Source: Lingula anatina (lineage: Eukaryota > Brachiopoda > Lingulata > Lingulida > Lingulidae). From it: a stretch of DNA of 25,870 nucleotides. The stretch lies in NCBI RefSeq assembly GCF_001039355.2, contig NW_019775697.1, forward strand, positions 56,163-82,032. Direction: 5' to 3'. A model generated the notes under the pieces. The model ran no database searches. It worked only from the letters and a program-made list of their open reading frames with translations, and had not been told where the DNA came from. Below, piece after piece: positions 1 to 9,775 of the stretch. Position 1 is the stretch's first letter. Each line of letters begins with the position of its first letter. The position numbers and the translations under genes are program-made.

Positions 1-129
1 ATTTATGACTCGGCCTTAGATCTCGTCTTCACAAACTTTGATCATGCAGATCTTAAAATTATAGTTTTGCCCACTTATTTTGGTGATCACTTTCCAGTCT
101 GTTTGTCTTTTCCTAAAAATTGTCTTTAA
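1..129 (+). pseudogene. Fragment of non-LTR retrotransposon endonuclease (EEP fold), C-terminal end
   Basis: Frame 1 is open from the window edge to a TAA at 127-129 and gives 42 residues. It contains LDLVFTN followed about 20 residues later by GDHFPVCLSF. In apurinic-type endonuclease domains of LINE-like elements, an 'LDLVfTn' strand followed by an 'SDH.pv' segment carrying the catalytic His is a typical C-terminal signature; here the usual Ser of SDH is Gly. No reverse transcriptase follows, so this is a relic or the end of a truncated copy. A decayed host EEP gene is possible. The call rests on motif recognition only. Confidence 0.45.
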
Positions 130-2221
130 ATTTTTATTACAGATTATAAGACAGATTACTCCCAAATTTCATTTAACCTTATGTACTTCCAACCACATAT
201 ACAGCTAAACACATGTGCAGATGTTTTATAGAATGATACTTCAAAAATATAATATCACACTCATTTCAGTTTTGAAGAGTCAAAATCCAATACAACATGT
301 CCCTCAATACATTTCAAAATCAGTTAATATGACACATCAACAAGCAACAGATTATACCGGACCAAATGCGTCCACATTTCCTTTATCAAGTTATACTTAT
401 TTACTTTTTACACAAAATAGTAATGAGCACTATCATCAAATTAGCATGTGAAACTCTTAATTCCAAATTTCTTCAACTTCATAATACTATAAATTGACAA
501 ATAATATTTGCTTACTGAATTATTTTATTTATTTCAATTCTAAGTTACACAATTGGTCATACATTTTCACACATTATTGTGCTCTTCTTTACTTTTATAA
601 AATTATAGATCTACACATTATATTGTAAATATGTTTGTATCTCATATTTTACATACATGACGAAAGCAATCATATTAAAGACAGTCATAGTTCAAGTTCA
701 AACCATATTCTTGTTTCACTACCAATTTAATGAGTAGATTTGTTTGGTGAAGAAAAAAAAACAGGTTGCTTTCTAAAATCAGCATAATCAGTTGACATTT
801 ACAGTAGTTATTATTTTGATATCATTTTTTTTTCACCCATTGACATTTTCAGTGGCTTATATATATCCCGTAAAACTGGATCACTTGCTACCTTAATGTT
901 AAATGTCTTTAATAGCAAAACATCAAAGAAAACCTTAACATTATTTGGTGCACTTTTTGCTGTCATGTTTCAGCATTTGTCAGTTTTGCTGGTTTGTCTC
1001 CTGTATGGTGTCTGTATTTGTCAGCTTTGCTTTCTAATCAGTTTCAGTGTGCCAAACACATTAAAAAACTAACCAAATTGAGCAATGACAAATCTTCATG
1101 TGATTCATATGTCATCTTACATATATTTCTTTATTTCAGAAAGGAAAATACCACCTACTTGGAGAATATTTATGTTCAGTTGAAACTTCTTTCCATGGGG
1201 TTTATGGAAACAAGACTAGGATAGGATTTCTCTTCTTACTCATAGTATGAAGACAGAACAAAAAATGATATAATTTAATTGACACTGTTGGAGATATGTC
1301 ATTTGTGAAGTTGAAATGTTCATTCTTCGCACTCAAGAACACTCAGTATACTTAAACAAGAAACAATGTCATGTACAGTGTTTAAATAACACCACTTTTT
1401 GTACCTCTGATTCACAAGACTATTTAGAGTTAATTATTCAAGTTTATTCATTTTGACTATGTAAATGTTGGTTGCAAAAAATTTTTTTTAAAATTTGTGG
1501 CTTGTAGGGCTTGAATGATTTTGATTGTTTTTTATAAAGGATAGCAAAACAGAGTTTCTCCTTACGTTTCTTATTTTGTGAGTACAGTTAATTCGAAGTT
1601 GAAAGTAAAACAGATGTGTAATAAAAATATTTGTCTTTACTTAGATATGAACAAAATGTTATTTTCCATGGCTATTATGAACCCCTGGTTTTGTTACAGA
1701 CATGCTGTTCTGGACTAGCACATTCCATTCTGGTCACATTTAGAAATGCTTTGTATTCTAAGAGTCATATACCTTATGCTGATTAATGTGTAATGTACAA
1801 GCTATACATTTTATACTTTTTTGCTTTGATTAATCATTTATTATGCATTAATGCAATTTCTTAAATTTTCATTTTTCTCATTCCGGTATTTTCAAAGTAT
1901 CTACTTGTCTCTCATGAGCCTGAAGCCTTATGATTCTTACATTTTACTTACATCGGTAATACCTGTTGAGCTTAATTAAAATTTGATGTTTAATTTTCAG
2001 TTAACCATAATGTACTTTTGCATCAGCATTGGCAGTAGCATATTTTATACATTGTTATTTCCTGCTTTTTGTCTGTACATTTGACAGCTTTGCTGCCTTG
2101 TTCTTCATATTGAAGATCAGATTAAATTGTAATATTTGCTGTTAAAAAGGTATGACGGTTTTAATAACAAATGTAAATTTCACAATGTTTCTTCACTAGG
2201 TGACAAAGATGACAGAAAACA
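130..2221. other. AT-rich non-coding DNA, no gene seen
   Basis: Both strands contain only short, compositionally AT-driven open frames. I see no splice-bounded conserved exon. The exon expected just upstream of the TEP1 block, carrying the DxSxS metal-site motif of the vWA domain, is not recognisable here. Homopolymer runs of A and T are common. The only structured element is the 40-nt sequence at 2063-2102, with a possible weak relative around 1009-1035. Confidence 0.6.
2063..2102 (+). repeat. 40-nt dispersed repeat, copy 1
   Basis: This sequence starts TGCTTTTTGTCTGTACA and recurs at 9591-9630 with one mismatch in 40 positions. The second copy starts at the base right after the N at 9590, so the repeat may have driven a contig join. 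Confidence 0.75.
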
Positions 2222-2222
2222 N
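2222..2222. other. Single unresolved base (N), probable contig junction
   Basis: One N lies in otherwise clean sequence, 113 bases before the first recognisable TEP1 exon. Some scaffolders place a single N between contigs that abut or overlap without a confirmed join. The TEP1 exons expected immediately upstream are missing on the left side, which fits a junction. A plain ambiguous base call cannot be excluded. Confidence 0.5.
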
Positions 2223-2334
2223 TTTAAGAACTAAGTTCCTTTAAGGACAGTATTTGACACCTGGTCTGTGGAATAACACGAGACTTAAATTTATCAACTT
2301 AAGTATAAATACAATGCATTTTTTCCAACTCCAG

Positions 2335-4048
2335 GTGTCAGAAATTGCTGTACTCTTAGGACTCATGTGCAAGTATTCTTGTGAAGCAAGCAAGATGGTT
2401 ATTTATGGGAATAGCAGTTATCTTGAAGTAGACTTGGAAAAAGGAACCATACTGGACAACATGCAGAGTGTACTGGGATCAGCATTTGTGAGTAAACATA
2501 ACATATCAAAACTTATCACACATAGGGATGTGCAGTATTTTGTTAAGATAATTGACAAGTGAAAATTCATTAATTAATTTTAATTCAGTTCCTTATTTAT
2601 GAAGCTCATTAACATTTTTAATCATGGTCTAAATTGCAAGGAGTCCATACAAATATTTTATCACATGTGTATACATGTACTCACAGTTTAAAAAAGTTAG
2701 GGGAAAAATGTTTGATAATATGAGGTAAAATGTTTTAATTGAGTTCCATGTGTTACTTTGTACTTTGGCAAATTTCTATTTCTTTCTGCATTAGATGGTG
2801 AACAATCAACAGGATACAGATGCAGTAGTTCCAGATGGGATCCTTAGGGACCTTTTGAGAGACAGAACAAAGGTATACATCTGACCCTTAAATCTTGAGT
2901 CCGTCAGTAATGCCATTGTATATTGATGGTGTTTATGAAAGTTTATTTTGTAAATATTGGTGAATTTTTTAAATGATCCTCATTACATGTTATGTAATAT
3001 TTAGATACTAGACTTGTGTTTTATATTTTGCCCAATACTTTGGCTAAATGAAACCTTCATAGGTATTAATTTTACAAATATATCACCAAGTTAGCGAAAA
3101 AGTTCGGATTTAAGCTAAAACCAAATTTCTTCCAGTACAAGCCCTTCTTCATCACTGTTTTTTCACTGTGGAACACAAACAATATTAAAAACCGTTGCCA
3201 TTTCAATAATTTTTTCCCTTCAGGTTGACAATCTTATTATTCTGTCTGATGGGATGAGCCTAGAAAGCGTAGAGGGCCAAGATGTGTCAGACTTCTTAAA
3301 GAAATACAGAAGACTGGTCAATCCAAACATGTTGTTTGTTAATGTTGACCTTGGTGGAAAATCCTCTGGGTAAGTATGACCTTATTGGATCTTGCTTTGA
3401 AATGTTCCATTATTAGGTGATCCTGTATGTAAGTATAATGACCAGTCAATGAATAAAGTGACAGAAATATAGCAAAGATTCTTGTATAAATATGTATGAT
3501 TTTATTGAAGGGACATTCAGTACTTTAATTACTTTTGACATCAGCCAGCATCTGTTGTTAATGATATCTTGTACCTTTTTAGATTCAGCAAAAGTGTTCA
3601 GCCAGAACATGATAATGATATTTTCATTGCTGGATACAGTGACCAGATTCTGAGGTAAAAAGTTATTTCTTTTTTAAATGATATCTTTCAGCTTTTTAGG
3701 CTGTTCTTGCCTTTCTGTATGTTATGCATTGTTGTCTTATGCAGTATAGCTGATTGGTATATATCAAATACTAAAATTGTCAAAGAGATTTTACCAAGAA
3801 TGCTTCCTTTAATTTTGCTTTGAATACCATGGCTCAGAAGGATTGTTGTTTTTGAGAAAAGTATGTGAGATATTTTGCTGTTGTTCCAGATTTATAGCTG
3901 AGAGAGGTGAGAGTGGTCAGTTGACCCATATAGACAAGATAGATGAGAAGTACAATCTGACTGCAAAGGTGCCTGGGTTGGAGAAGAAACCATGTGCAGT
4001 TAAGCCAGCAGTAGAACACCCATTGCCTATTGCTGCTCTGAAACCAAG
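2335..4048 (+). other. TEP1: TEP1 exons 1-5: C-terminal half of the TROVE module (vWA-like RNA-binding part)
   Basis: The exons carry [15 protein letters not shown] (a vWA helix), then [11 protein letters not shown] (the vWA strand and loop with an acidic metal-site residue), [13 protein letters not shown], and [19 protein letters not shown]. The last is the typical TROVE end, where the final strand and helix follow a 'G.SD.IL.fI' pattern. Ro60 and TEP1 share this fold. The DxSxS motif that opens the vWA domain should sit in the exon before 2335 and is not seen. Exon phases at this end are 0, 0, 2, 2, 2. Residues after ERG (exon 5) form a linker rich in Lys and Pro. Confidence 0.8.
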
Positions 4049-7000
4049 GTGTGCCTTACAACTATTTTTGTTTCATCATTGTTTTAAGAAATATTTTTAA
4101 GAGTGAAATAATATAAATACTTGGCAGTTAACATATTTAGTATAGGGCCATTCGAGACAAACAGTTCACAAGTTGGGGAGAAATACCAGTATGATATATT
4201 TTAACCAAAAGGGTGAATGTGTTCTATATGCAGTTTGACCTCAAGGATTCACATATTTCATAAAAAGACACCATCCTGGCAGTGATATAAACTTGATATA
4301 TTGATGTATTGATATCATTCTTTGTGAGATAAATCACTCGTTAGTACAGATGTACAAATGTATATCTATGACATGTTTTCAGATGGAGGACAGCCAGAGT
4401 GTTCATATCTTCCACCTTCCGTGATATGCATGGGGAGCGTGATTTACTCACACGCTTTGTCTTTCCTGAATTGCGGGCACGTGGAAAGCAGCACTTCCTT
4501 AATGTGTATGAAGTGGACCTGAGGTGGGGAGTCACGGAGGAGGACACAATAAGCAATAAGTATGTTGGGTTATAATTTTGTTCAAGGTTTTCTAACGTAT
4601 GGTGTCATTGTTGTTTATAAGAATATGCCATTGTCTACTGTAGTACCTAGACAGAGGGCTTTGATTTTCTATCAAAAGTTTTGCATTTATAATGCATAAA
4701 AAATTATGATCAGGGATGAAATTTTTCCGACAGTTGACAGATTCCAACTTTTGGGGAGCCAAAAACATGATTAGCCTAGGCAGACCCCTGGGCAATTTTC
4801 TGACTATTTCACTAAATGGCATTTTCAACCCTATAAGATGTTTAAGTCCAAGTAACTTTGTACATTTTGTGTCTGTTGTAGGACTCTTGAACTTTGTTTG
4901 ACTGAGATCACCAAGTGTCAGTTCTTCATTGGCATCCTTGGTGAGAGATATGGATGGGTTCCTGACAAGTATGTTGTACCAGACAGTCCAGAGTTTGACT
5001 GGGTTAGAGAATATCCACCAGGTTGTTCTATCACAGAGCTAGAGATGCACTCCGCATGCATGTCAAACCCAGAGGAAAAGAAAGACCAGGCTTTTTTCTT
5101 CTTAAGGGATAAATCATGGCAAAAGTATATATGTTTGTTGTCTTTGTCTTTCCCTAATCATTTTAAAAATTTTTTTTGACTAAAATTAATTGTTTGCTGA
5201 TTCAGTTTTAAGCAATGAAATTAAAATTTTGATTAACACATACAGTGCATTCTCCAGTGCAGTGTGAAGTCCAAATTTAATATTTGCAATTTCAGGGACC
5301 TTCCTAAGAAATATTTGCAAGATTTTGCTGCAGAGTCACCGTCATCAGCTACCAAAATGGAGGCATTGAAAGAAAGAATCAGAAGCAGTGGACTGGAAGT
5401 TTTTGATGGGTAAGATACAACAAGTGAATGTGTAGCAGCATTTAACAGTGAAGCAGCATTTGAGCAAACTCGACCTCATTTCATACTTTCATTTGGAATC
5501 TATAACACAGTGGAAATCGAATTGAAAATACTTGTAACAAAATGAAAATTAGACTGAAAAAGCTTGGATTAAAGTTTTTTAAAGAATAAATAAGTTTTTG
5601 TATTGAATTCTGTGAAATAAATCTTTATCAAGGAGATTTTCTGCTTCCTCCAAGCTAACTGTCTTTTCATCTATTCATGTCAGCTACCCTTGCAAGTGGG
5701 GTGGAGTTGTTGATGGGCAGCCAATGGTTAGTGGTTTGGAAGACTTCGGCTTCAGAACACTCAACTGCTTATGGAATGCTGTAAAGAAGTTCTTTCCAGA
5801 TGAGGTAATGTAATAATAATAATAGTAATCAAGTTATTACAACCTAGATATTTGTTTCTTGTTATTTCACAGAATATCATGGAAAGAAAATTTACTGCCA
5901 AATTTTTGTTTGACTGACTTTTAAAACTTCTGCATTGAAGATGTTCTTCCATGCATTTCTGTGCTACTGTTGATTATTAAATGATACGGCTTAAACTGAT
6001 GGGATTCCTTATCAGCCGTTTGACCTACAAGCCATATTTATCTACATGTAGGATGCTGTGCTAGATGAAATCTCTCATGAGACCTCTCAGCACGAGGCCT
6101 TCTTGGAGGCCCGTGTCAGCAGCTTCACTGGGCGTAAAGCCCAGATGAAAATGTGCCTGGAGAGACTGAGAACTATGAAGGAAGGCATCCTCATGCTTTC
6201 TGGAAAACCTGGATGTGGAAAAACATCTCTTGTTGTAAGTTATTTAAAATGTATTTTGAAATCTTGACTGTGTGAATAGTAGTTGCAGATTTTGTTACTG
6301 TGACTGTCTGTACATTTTGATTGCTTCTATTGTCAGTTTAAATTTGCATAAAGTGTGTTGTAGCTCACATCAGCTTGTTAGTTTATATGCCCTTACAGTT
6401 AATATATAGTGTCTGTGAACTTCTTTTGCACATTGTCCTGTGTGATAAACATAAACCCAGATATAGGGATATTTTCTATTGATTTTTTTCAGGCGAGTTT
6501 GATTTCACAGTATGATGCAGATATAGGTGCCAAGACCCACTTTATTCACTTTGTGGGTGCCACCCCAGAGTCCACCAACATCACATTTGCCCTCAAGAGA
6601 CTGTGTACAGAGTTGATCAGAAGATTTGGCCTAGAGATGGATGTGCCTCAAGATTACAAGTAAGGAGTTTTGCAACATATTTAGAGATATATCAATGTAT
6701 TTTGGTTACTACAGAAAAATGTCCATTGAAAAAAATCAGTGAGGCTTTTTAACATTAATGTTGTACAGTTTTCTTTTGTCAGAACCTCTTTAATCAGCAT
6801 GCTGACGTTGGTTATTGAAATTTTGTATTGCAGGAACCTTTGTGGCGAGCTGAAAACTATTTTGACAGAGGCTAGCCAAGCCAGTGGAAGTCCTCTACTC
6901 TTGGTGTTTGATGGTCTGGAAATGCTGGAGGATTATCACCAGGCTCGCTCTCTCACCTGGATACCTGAAGAGATACCTGAGGTATGAGCATCATGAATGG

Positions 7001-9322
7001 GTGTAAATTTTTCAATAGGTCCCTTAGTGCGTTATGCATTGTAAAAATGTGTAGAGAGACATGATAAATATCCAGCTCTCAAAAACCTGCACTTTCCTGT
7101 GCTCTGTGTAGACATGGTTGCCCTTTTATAACTCCTAAATTCGACGTAGCTGTATTAGTCTAGGGATGTTCAGGTTTTTCACCTTGAGTTCTTTGGGAAT
7201 GAAAACATTGCACTTATATAATTAGCATAGATTAAGTTTCTAGAATTCGACATTTATGCTAGAAACTCTCCCCAGCACAGTTTATGAATAATTTCGTGTA
7301 GTGGTTGTAGAGACTATTTTGCAGAAAAGTCTAATATTCAGATTTTGTAAAACTTCACCACTAAATGTTTCTATAAAAGACTCACACCAGCAGAGTTGCC
7401 CTGGTACATTTCTTTTCCAATGTGACTATGTTTATTTAACAGATTTACCATATAGGTTTATAATGTAAGTAGTGTCAAGTTAGGTAAGTGGACAGGTTAA
7501 GGTGACCTGCCTTGAATTCCTACCGGTAGTCTCAACAGATTTTTCAAACCACTATTTTCCTTTCTGACCAGATTGAAATGCCTTAAAATTTTCATAATAA
7601 TGTATTTTTATGTTTAAGCACATTTAACATTTTATTTCAGAATGTTATATTCTTGATGAGCACAGTGGAGAATTCAGAATGCCACAGAGCCCTCAGCAGA
7701 CGACAGCATAGCAGTGTGCAGTTGTCTGGCCTTGACCTTTGGGACAAGCCTGAAGTGGTTAGGAACCAATTGGCCAGACACAAGAAAACATTGGTGGAGA
7801 CAGGATTTAATAATCAGGTAAATATTGAGTAGTTCCAATAGCTGCTTTATTCATTATAAGAAATTGATGATTGCTGTATGCTTATCTAAATGAAAGCTGT
7901 TCATGTAGGACTTTGAACTATGCAGTATAATACACATGGCAAGTGCTGTTAAATTCTTATCATATGTATTTATATATTTTAGATGAAACTGCTGACAAGT
8001 AAGAGAGAAGCTAACAACCCACTTTTCTTAAACCTTGCTTGTGAAGAACTGAGGGTGTTTGGTGTGTATGAAAAGGTAAGTTTCTCCACTGGCACTCGTG
8101 CCCTGAAATGTTAGCAAAGTTATGACAAACTTATCAATAGTTTTAGACTAAGAGCTTGTGGTTCAGTTTATCTTTTATTGTGTCAAAATTAACAAGACCA
8201 CTCTATAGGCACCTAGACATTAAGAAAGGAAAAATACAATAATTATTTCAGATCACTGAGAAACTAAAGAGTCTCCCCCACACTGTTCCCCTGCTGCTAC
8301 AGGAGGTGTTGGCTAGACTTGAGCAAGACCATGGTCAATTACTTGTGTCCACTGCACTGACCTTGCTGGTTTGTGCACGGAAAGGTGAGTGATAGGCAAT
8401 AGTCTGATCTGATCTTGACCCATTTTCACCAAGGTATGGCCAATGGGGCCTTTTTTTTTTCTGAGAACAAAGATTTTAGTCTATTTCCAGGCCAGATAAT
8501 AGAATTATCATTGGGCTTTCACATACAATAAGTCATTATTTACTTTCTGTAAAAGAGGCCCATTATTACCATTTTGATGAACTACTGGTAGACAGGGTTG
8601 CAATTCTTGCCTAAAGCAATTTAGTCAACAGATTGAACAAATTTAAATCATTTTTTAGTCCCTTTAAATCATCAAATATTTTCTTTCCTCTCCAGGTCTC
8701 TTTGAGGAAGAGCTCCACATGCTTCTCAGTTACCACCAAAAACTACAGCATGTCAAGTACACTGTTCAAGATGTGTTAAATGTTCCATTGGAACCAGAAC
8801 ATCAGATTCCTCAGGCAGTGTTTGCACCACTGCTTAGATCACTGAAGACCTTCCTCAGACCAGTGACTACTACAAGGTTGGTGAATGGCAACTGAAACTC
8901 ATTCTAGCATTAAATGTTTTATGTTGATACAAGTGCTACTTTAATTTTACCCAAACTTGTTTCTGATTTAGTTGAAAGTTGGTTATTTTGGGAAAATGAA
9001 CATGATGGATGACTTAAACTTTAAAAGATACACTTTGTGTAAGGTCAAACTGCAGGTCAAACTGTGGATTTTGCAATGTAAAATTGTTCTAACTAAATTT
9101 TAAAGTGCATTGACACAAAAAAGGTAACAAACCAAGAAAACAATATCAAGTCAAAAAGGGTTAGGAATAATTATTGTAATTTTTTTCTAAAATTCCAACC
9201 ATTCTTTGTATTTTTCAGTCTTTTAAGTCTGGCCCATGCAGAGATAGAGAGGTCTATCAGACAGAGGTACATGAGAGGAAGTTCTACAGAACTGGAGATC
9301 ATGCTTCACAGACTCTTGGCAG
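2335..9322 (+). CDS. TEP1: Telomerase protein component 1-like (TROVE-DUF4062-NACHT), partial at both ends
   Basis: TEP1-family proteins bind telomerase and vault RNAs and are components of the vault particle. Seventeen exons, all with AG acceptors and GT donors and matching phases, give about 816 codons without a stop: 2335-2487, 2795-2872, 3224-3369, 3583-3654, 3890-4048, 4383-4559, 4882-5124, 5296-5409, 5684-5804, 6052-6234, 6493-6659, 6834-6981, 7641-7817, 7983-8075, 8252-8384, 8696-8876, 9219-9322. Domain order is the C-terminal TROVE/vWA half (about residues 1-170), DUF4062 (about 225-380), NACHT (about 420-640) and a post-NACHT helical region (about 645-816). This order is diagnostic of TEP1 rather than NWD1-type proteins, which lack TROVE. 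Missing are the N-terminal repeats, the first half of TROVE and the C-terminal WD40 propeller. The last exon ends in phase 1. The next recognisable exon belongs to AP5B1. Confidence 0.88.
4383..5804 (+). other. TEP1: TEP1 exons 6-9: DUF4062 domain and following linker
   Basis: Exon 6 has the DUF4062 hallmark [18 protein letters not shown], then VFPEL and [11 protein letters not shown]. Exon 7 adds [22 protein letters not shown] and SITELEM. This domain sits directly before the NACHT domain in TEP1, NPHP3-like and NWD-type proteins. Its fold resembles a TIR or nucleoside-transferase Rossmann domain; no enzymatic role is assumed here. Exons 8 and 9 continue with a charged helix ([15 protein letters not shown]) and a segment ending in KKFFPDE. 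Exons 6 to 8 end in phase 2. Confidence 0.85.
6052..7817 (+). other. TEP1: TEP1 exons 10-13: NACHT NTPase domain
   Basis: Walker A is GKPGCGKTS in exon 10 and Walker B is [11 protein letters not shown] in exon 12, with Asp at the metal position. Exon 13 has [12 protein letters not shown], matching the sensor-1 strand in which Ser/Thr follows the hydrophobic stretch. Exon 11 ([15 protein letters not shown]) is the strand between them. All core NTP-binding residues visible here are intact, so the domain should bind nucleotide. The gap 6982-7640 is a single intron of 659 bases with no further exon seen. Confidence 0.88.
7983..9322 (+). other. TEP1: TEP1 exons 14-17: post-NACHT helical / winged-helix region
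   Basis: Exon 14 has [16 protein letters not shown], the NACHT-associated helix with the 'NPLfL' motif. Exons 15 and 16 read as [20 protein letters not shown] and [13 protein letters not shown], and exon 17 reads [18 protein letters not shown] and LHRLLA. The pattern of 'LL.L.H.ei...I..RYm' followed by 'lH..LA.yF' is typical of the segment between NACHT and the WD40 propeller. The 'yF' continuation and the WD40 repeats do not follow. If the intron after 9322 were retained, translation would stop at 9358-9360. Confidence 0.8.
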
Positions 9323-9530
9323 GTATACTGGCATTAACAACAGTTGCACTCAATCCATAGTCTGTAACTTCGTATTGTGCTATTGATCTAGTGCTCCTGG
9401 GAATTTCAGTTTCAGTTGCTGTCCTGTCATTAAAATTTTATTGCAAGATTTAACCTTATTGAGTATTCCTGGAATCCCTTATATTTGTTTACATACTATT
9501 TAATGTTATAGCATTTTTCCATACTTTCAG

Positions 9531-9589
9531 TTGTATGTAATTGATGAGTCGGATGTGTCAGTATTCATTATAAAGCAGCGGAACCTGCA
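9531..9589 (+). CDS. Possible exon interrupted by the N (unassigned)
   Basis: A good acceptor (CATACTTTCAG) precedes an open frame encoding LYVIDESDVSVFIIKQRNL, which runs straight into the N. In phase 0 it stays open. In phase 1, as TEP1 exon 17 would require, it meets TGA after four codons, so it is not the direct successor of exon 17. It could be an upstream AP5B1 exon whose end was lost, a TEP1 exon preceded by a missing exon, or chance. The composition is more coding-like than its surroundings, but I do not recognise the peptide. Confidence 0.25.
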
Positions 9590-9590
9590 N
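9590..9590. other. Single unresolved base (N), probable contig junction
   Basis: The N lies between two unrelated incomplete genes and directly before repeat copy 2 (9591-9630). Left of it TEP1 lacks its 3' part; right of it AP5B1 lacks its 5' part. This is what a scaffold join at a repeat edge would look like. Confidence 0.65.
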
Positions 9591-9630
9591 TGCTTTTTGT
9601 CTGTACACTTGACAGCTTTGCTGCCTTGTT
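9591..9630 (+). repeat. 40-nt dispersed repeat, copy 2
   Basis: It matches 2063-2102 at 39 of 40 positions in the same orientation. The match begins at the base immediately after the N. Confidence 0.75.
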
Positions 9631-9775
9631 TAATGTTACATGTACCATGGTTACTTGCCTTTATTAGAATATTTCTCTTTATAATATCATTGGGAAATTT
9701 TCATTTCTCTGATTAAATGATGCCAATGCATGCACTATTACATGTTTTGCTTGATGGATAATTTCTATATTTCAG

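Larger units (their letters stand above)
9323..9775. other. TEP1/AP5B1 junction region with an N
   Basis: This stretch separates the last TEP1 exon from the first AP5B1 exon. It contains a donor GTATAC at 9323, a possible cut exon at 9531-9589, the N at 9590 and repeat copy 2 at 9591-9630. No polyadenylation, start or promoter signal convincingly ends one gene and begins another. Confidence 0.6.

Noticed and set aside
2200-2221. Possible short exon after CTTCACTAG running into the N at 2222
   Set aside because: Only seven codons, no recognisable TROVE sequence, and two of the three frames close quickly.
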